A stretch of 7,758 bases of DNA. Origin: Candidatus Methanomethylophilaceae archaeon. GTDB lineage: Archaea; Thermoplasmatota; Thermoplasmata; Methanomassiliicoccales; Methanomethylophilaceae. The DNA is taken from assembly GCA_017395275.1 (NCBI GenBank), contig JAFPVN010000315.1:1-7758 (forward strand), read 5' to 3'. The notes below the pieces were generated by a model. That model worked only from the letters and a program-made list of their open reading frames with translations. It did no database searches and was not told the origin of the DNA. Every line of letters begins with the position of its first letter. The first letter of the stretch is position 1. A program made the translations under genes and the position numbers. Shown one piece after another: positions 5,770-7,758 of this stretch.

Positions 5770-5778
5770 GACATCACA

Positions 5779-5788
5779 ATATTATATC
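5779..5788 (+). promoter_or_regulatory. TATA-box promoter of the aconitase gene
   Basis: ATATTATATC begins ten bases after the flavodoxin stop. Its centre (about 5784) predicts transcription starting near 5810, giving a leader of about 14 bases that just includes the ribosome-binding site. Aconitase is therefore probably transcribed separately from the flavodoxin gene. Confidence 0.6.
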
Positions 5789-5812
5789 GCGTGACTATAG
5801 GCCCCTCAATAA

Positions 5813-5819
5813 GAGGAGT
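5813..5819 (+). promoter_or_regulatory. Shine-Dalgarno of the aconitase gene
   Basis: GAGGAGT lies four bases ahead of ATG 5824 and fixes the start. It contrasts with the regulator and zinc-ribbon genes, which appear leaderless. Confidence 0.65.
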
Positions 5820-5823
5820 CAAA

Positions 5824-7758
5824 ATGACCGTCATCGGCGATTGCAGGAAGAAGCTCTCCACGGCAGAGGGAGAGGTCACCATCTACAGCCTCAGGGAACT
5901 GGAGAAACAGGGGATCGTTAAGGATCTCAGGAAGAAACCGTACTCTATCCGCGTTCTGATCGAGTCCCTTCTCAGACAGAAGGACGGCAGGCTGATCACG
6001 GACGACGACGTGGCCAACGTGGCATCGTGGAACGCCAGGGACAACGGCGACATCGACATCCCGTTCATCCCCGCACGCGTCCTGCTCCAGGACCTCACCG
6101 GAGGAGCGGCCGTCGTAGACCTCGCATCCATGAGGGCGGCCGTCGCGGATGTGGGGAAGGACCCCTCGGTCATCAACCCCCTCGTACCCGTGGACCTCGT
6201 CATCGACCACTCCATACAGGTGGACGTTGCGGGATGCCCCGAGGCCCAGGAGAGGAACGAGGAGATCGAGTTCCAGAGGAACAGGGAGAGATACGCCCTG
6301 TTCAAGTGGGCCCAGAACTCCTTCAAGAACTTCAGGGCCGTCCCTCCGGGAAAGGGCATCTGCCACCAGGTCAACCTGGAGTACCTGTCCCCGCTGGTCC
6401 ATTACAAGAGGACCGACGACGGTGCGGTCGCATATCCCGATTCGTGCTTCGGTACCGACTCCCACACAACCCAGATCGACGGGCTAGGGGTCGTCGGCTG
6501 GGGAGTCGGCGGGATCGAGGCGGAGGCGGTCATGCTCGGCCAGCCCTGCTACATGAAGCTCCCCGACGTCATCGGGTTCAGGCTCACCGGGAAGCTCAAG
6601 GCGGGAGTCACCGCCACCGACCTCGTGCTCACCGTAGTGGAGATGCTGAGGAAGAAGGGCGTCGTCGGTAAGTTCGTGGAGTTCTGCGGACCCGGCTACG
6701 AGAGCCTGGAGCTCGCCGACAGGGCCACCATCGCCAACATGGGTCCCGAGTACGGGGCCACCATGGGATTCTTCCCCGTCGACGGGAAGACCATCGACTA
6801 CCTCAAGCTCACGGGACGCAGCCCCGAGCACATCGACCTCATCGAGAAGTACGTCAAGGAGCAGTGCCTCTGGTACGACGGAGAGGCCGAGTACACCGAC
6901 ATGCTGGAGCTGGACCTCGGCGATGTCGAGCCCTCCCTCGCGGGACACAAGAGACCCCAGGACAGGATCCCGCTGTCAAGGCTCAAGGCCAGCTTCGACG
7001 ACACGCTCAAGGCGCTGGGAGAGACCAGGAAATCCGCCGAGGGACTCTCCGACGGATTCCTCGCCATAGCCGCCATCACATCGTGCACCAACACCGCCAA
7101 CCCGTCCGTCATGATCGCGGCGGGACTCGTAGCCAAGAAAGCCGCCGAGCTGGGTCTTACGAAGAAGGACTGGGTCAAGACCTCCCTGTCCCCGGGATCT
7201 AGGGCGGTCACCGAGTACCTCAGGACCTCCGGCCTGCTGCCTTACCTCGAGAAGATGGGCTTCCACGTCACCGGATACGGATGCATGACCTGCATCGGTA
7301 ACAGCGGCCCTCTGGACCCCGAGATCGTCAGGAAGATACAGGACAACGACCTGGTCGCCGCGGCGGTCGCATCCAGCAACAGGAACTTCGAGGGACGCAT
7401 ACACGCCAACGTCAGGGCCAACTATCTGGCGTCGCCCCCGTTGGTCGTAGCGCTCTCCATAGCGGGAAGGATCGACATCGACACCGCCTCCGAACCCCTC
7501 GGAACGGTGGACGGGAAGGACGTCTTCCTGAAGGACATCTGGCCCACCGAAGCCGAGATCAAGGAGCTCATGGACAGGTACGTCACCACCGAGACCTTCG
7601 TCTCGCAGTACTCCAACGTGTTCGAGGGATCGGACAGGTGGAAGGCCATCGACGCGCCCACCGGAGCACTTTTCAAGTGGGACGAGAACAGCACCTACAT
7701 CAGGAACCCGCCCTTCTTCGAGAACATCTTCGACGAGCCCTGCGTGAAGAACATCGAC
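5824..7758 (+). CDS. acnA: Aconitate hydratase A (AcnA/IRP1 type), 3' end outside window
   Basis: The frame is open from ATG 5824 to the window edge: 645 residues of a protein that is normally about 890. Aconitase interconverts citrate and isocitrate through cis-aconitate, using a [4Fe-4S] cluster in the cytoplasm. The N-terminus aligns with AcnA (IYSLRELEKQG, then PYSIRVLIESLLR). GTDSHT (His214) is conserved. Cluster ligands are Cys421 in TSCTN and Cys487/Cys490 in GCMTCIG, the same 66-residue spacing as Cys437/503/506 of human IRP1. Arg520 and Arg525 in SSNRNFEGR correspond to its substrate-binding Arg536/541. The window ends after the catalytic core, before the swivelling C-terminal domain. 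It probably supplies 2-oxoglutarate for glutamate synthesis. AGG-rich codon use matches the neighbours, so there is no sign of recent transfer. 2-methylcitrate dehydratase AcnD is a related alternative, but the gene context gives no support for it. Confidence 0.93.
   Translation, partial: MTVIGDCRKKLSTAEGEVTIYSLRELEKQGIVKDLRKKPYSIRVLIESLLRQKDGRLITDDDVANVASWNARDNGDIDIPFIPARVLLQDLTGGAAVVDLASMRAAVADVGKDPSVINPLVPVDLVIDHSIQVDVAGCPEAQERNEEIEFQRNRERYALFKWAQNSFKNFRAVPPGKGICHQVNLEYLSPLVHYKRTDDGAVAYPDSCFGTDSHTTQIDGLGVVGWGVGGIEAEAVMLGQPCYMKLPDVIGFRLTGKLKAGVTATDLVLTVVEMLRKKGVVGKFVEFCGPGYESLELADRATIANMGPEYGATMGFFPVDGKTIDYLKLTGRSPEHIDLIEKYVKEQCLWYDGEAEYTDMLELDLGDVEPSLAGHKRPQDRIPLSRLKASFDDTLKALGETRKSAEGLSDGFLAIAAITSCTNTANPSVMIAAGLVAKKAAELGLTKKDWVKTSLSPGSRAVTEYLRTSGLLPYLEKMGFHVTGYGCMTCIGNSGPLDPEIVRKIQDNDLVAAAVASSNRNFEGRIHANVRANYLASPPLVVALSIAGRIDIDTASEPLGTVDGKDVFLKDIWPTEAEIKELMDRYVTTETFVSQYSNVFEGSDRWKAIDAPTGALFKWDENSTYIRNPPFFENIFDEPCVKNID

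Noticed and set aside
5806..6465. 219-codon minus-strand ORF
   Set aside because: It is antisense to aconitase; the protein has no domain-like pattern.
6027..6671. 214-codon plus-strand ORF within aconitase
   Set aside because: It is an out-of-frame Arg/Gly/Pro-rich shadow of the conserved aconitase frame.
1..7758. CRISPR arrays, tRNA genes, insertion sequences
   Set aside because: I saw no regularly spaced repeats, no cloverleaf-like segments in the few intergenic gaps, and no transposase or terminal inverted repeats.

Overview
The window looks like a GC-rich archaeal chromosome, most likely from the Thermoplasmata, possibly near Methanomassiliicoccales. That placement is inferred from gene content and codon style, not from a marker gene. 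The support is an archaeal HMG-CoA synthase / thiolase / DUF35 cluster, a probable C-terminal KEOPS Cgi121 fragment, archaeal TATA boxes about 26-30 bases ahead of start codons (leaderless or short-leader transcripts), and coding with mostly G/C third positions and frequent AGG arginine. No rRNA, tRNA, CRISPR array or mobile element was seen.

Layout. Positions 1-324 (+) hold the 3' end of a gene resembling Cgi121, the KEOPS subunit in tRNA t6A synthesis. It converges with no spacer on an unrecognised gene (325-1707, -) for a protein with an N-terminal four-cysteine zinc ribbon and a long, probably helical remainder. Next, all on the minus strand and read from 5095 down to 1770, comes a four-gene operon: an HTH regulator, HMG-CoA synthase, a thiolase-family protein and a DUF35 zinc-ribbon/OB-fold protein. 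Junctions are TGATG overlaps or a 4-base gap. From 5180 onward the plus strand carries a possible 35-codon gene, a flavodoxin-domain protein, and an aconitase A gene that runs off the right edge.

How the genes work together. In archaea, thiolase, HMG-CoA synthase and DUF35 form a complex that channels acetoacetyl-CoA into HMG-CoA, the first steps of the mevalonate route to isoprenoid lipids. Here the regulator is the first gene of that operon, preceded by a leaderless TATA promoter and a repeat/palindrome cluster that could be its own operator.

The most unusual observation is in the thiolase. The residue where the family carries its nucleophilic cysteine is aspartate (Asp87), and the usual HDCF-type motif reads HDNY, while the HMG-CoA synthase next to it keeps its full Glu/Cys/His triad. 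The thiolase subunit may therefore be a non-classical enzyme or a structural/channel partner. Other points for follow-up are the unknown zinc-ribbon protein, the candidate operator, the small ORF before the flavodoxin gene, and a hairpin-plus-promoter element between the operon and the zinc-ribbon gene.
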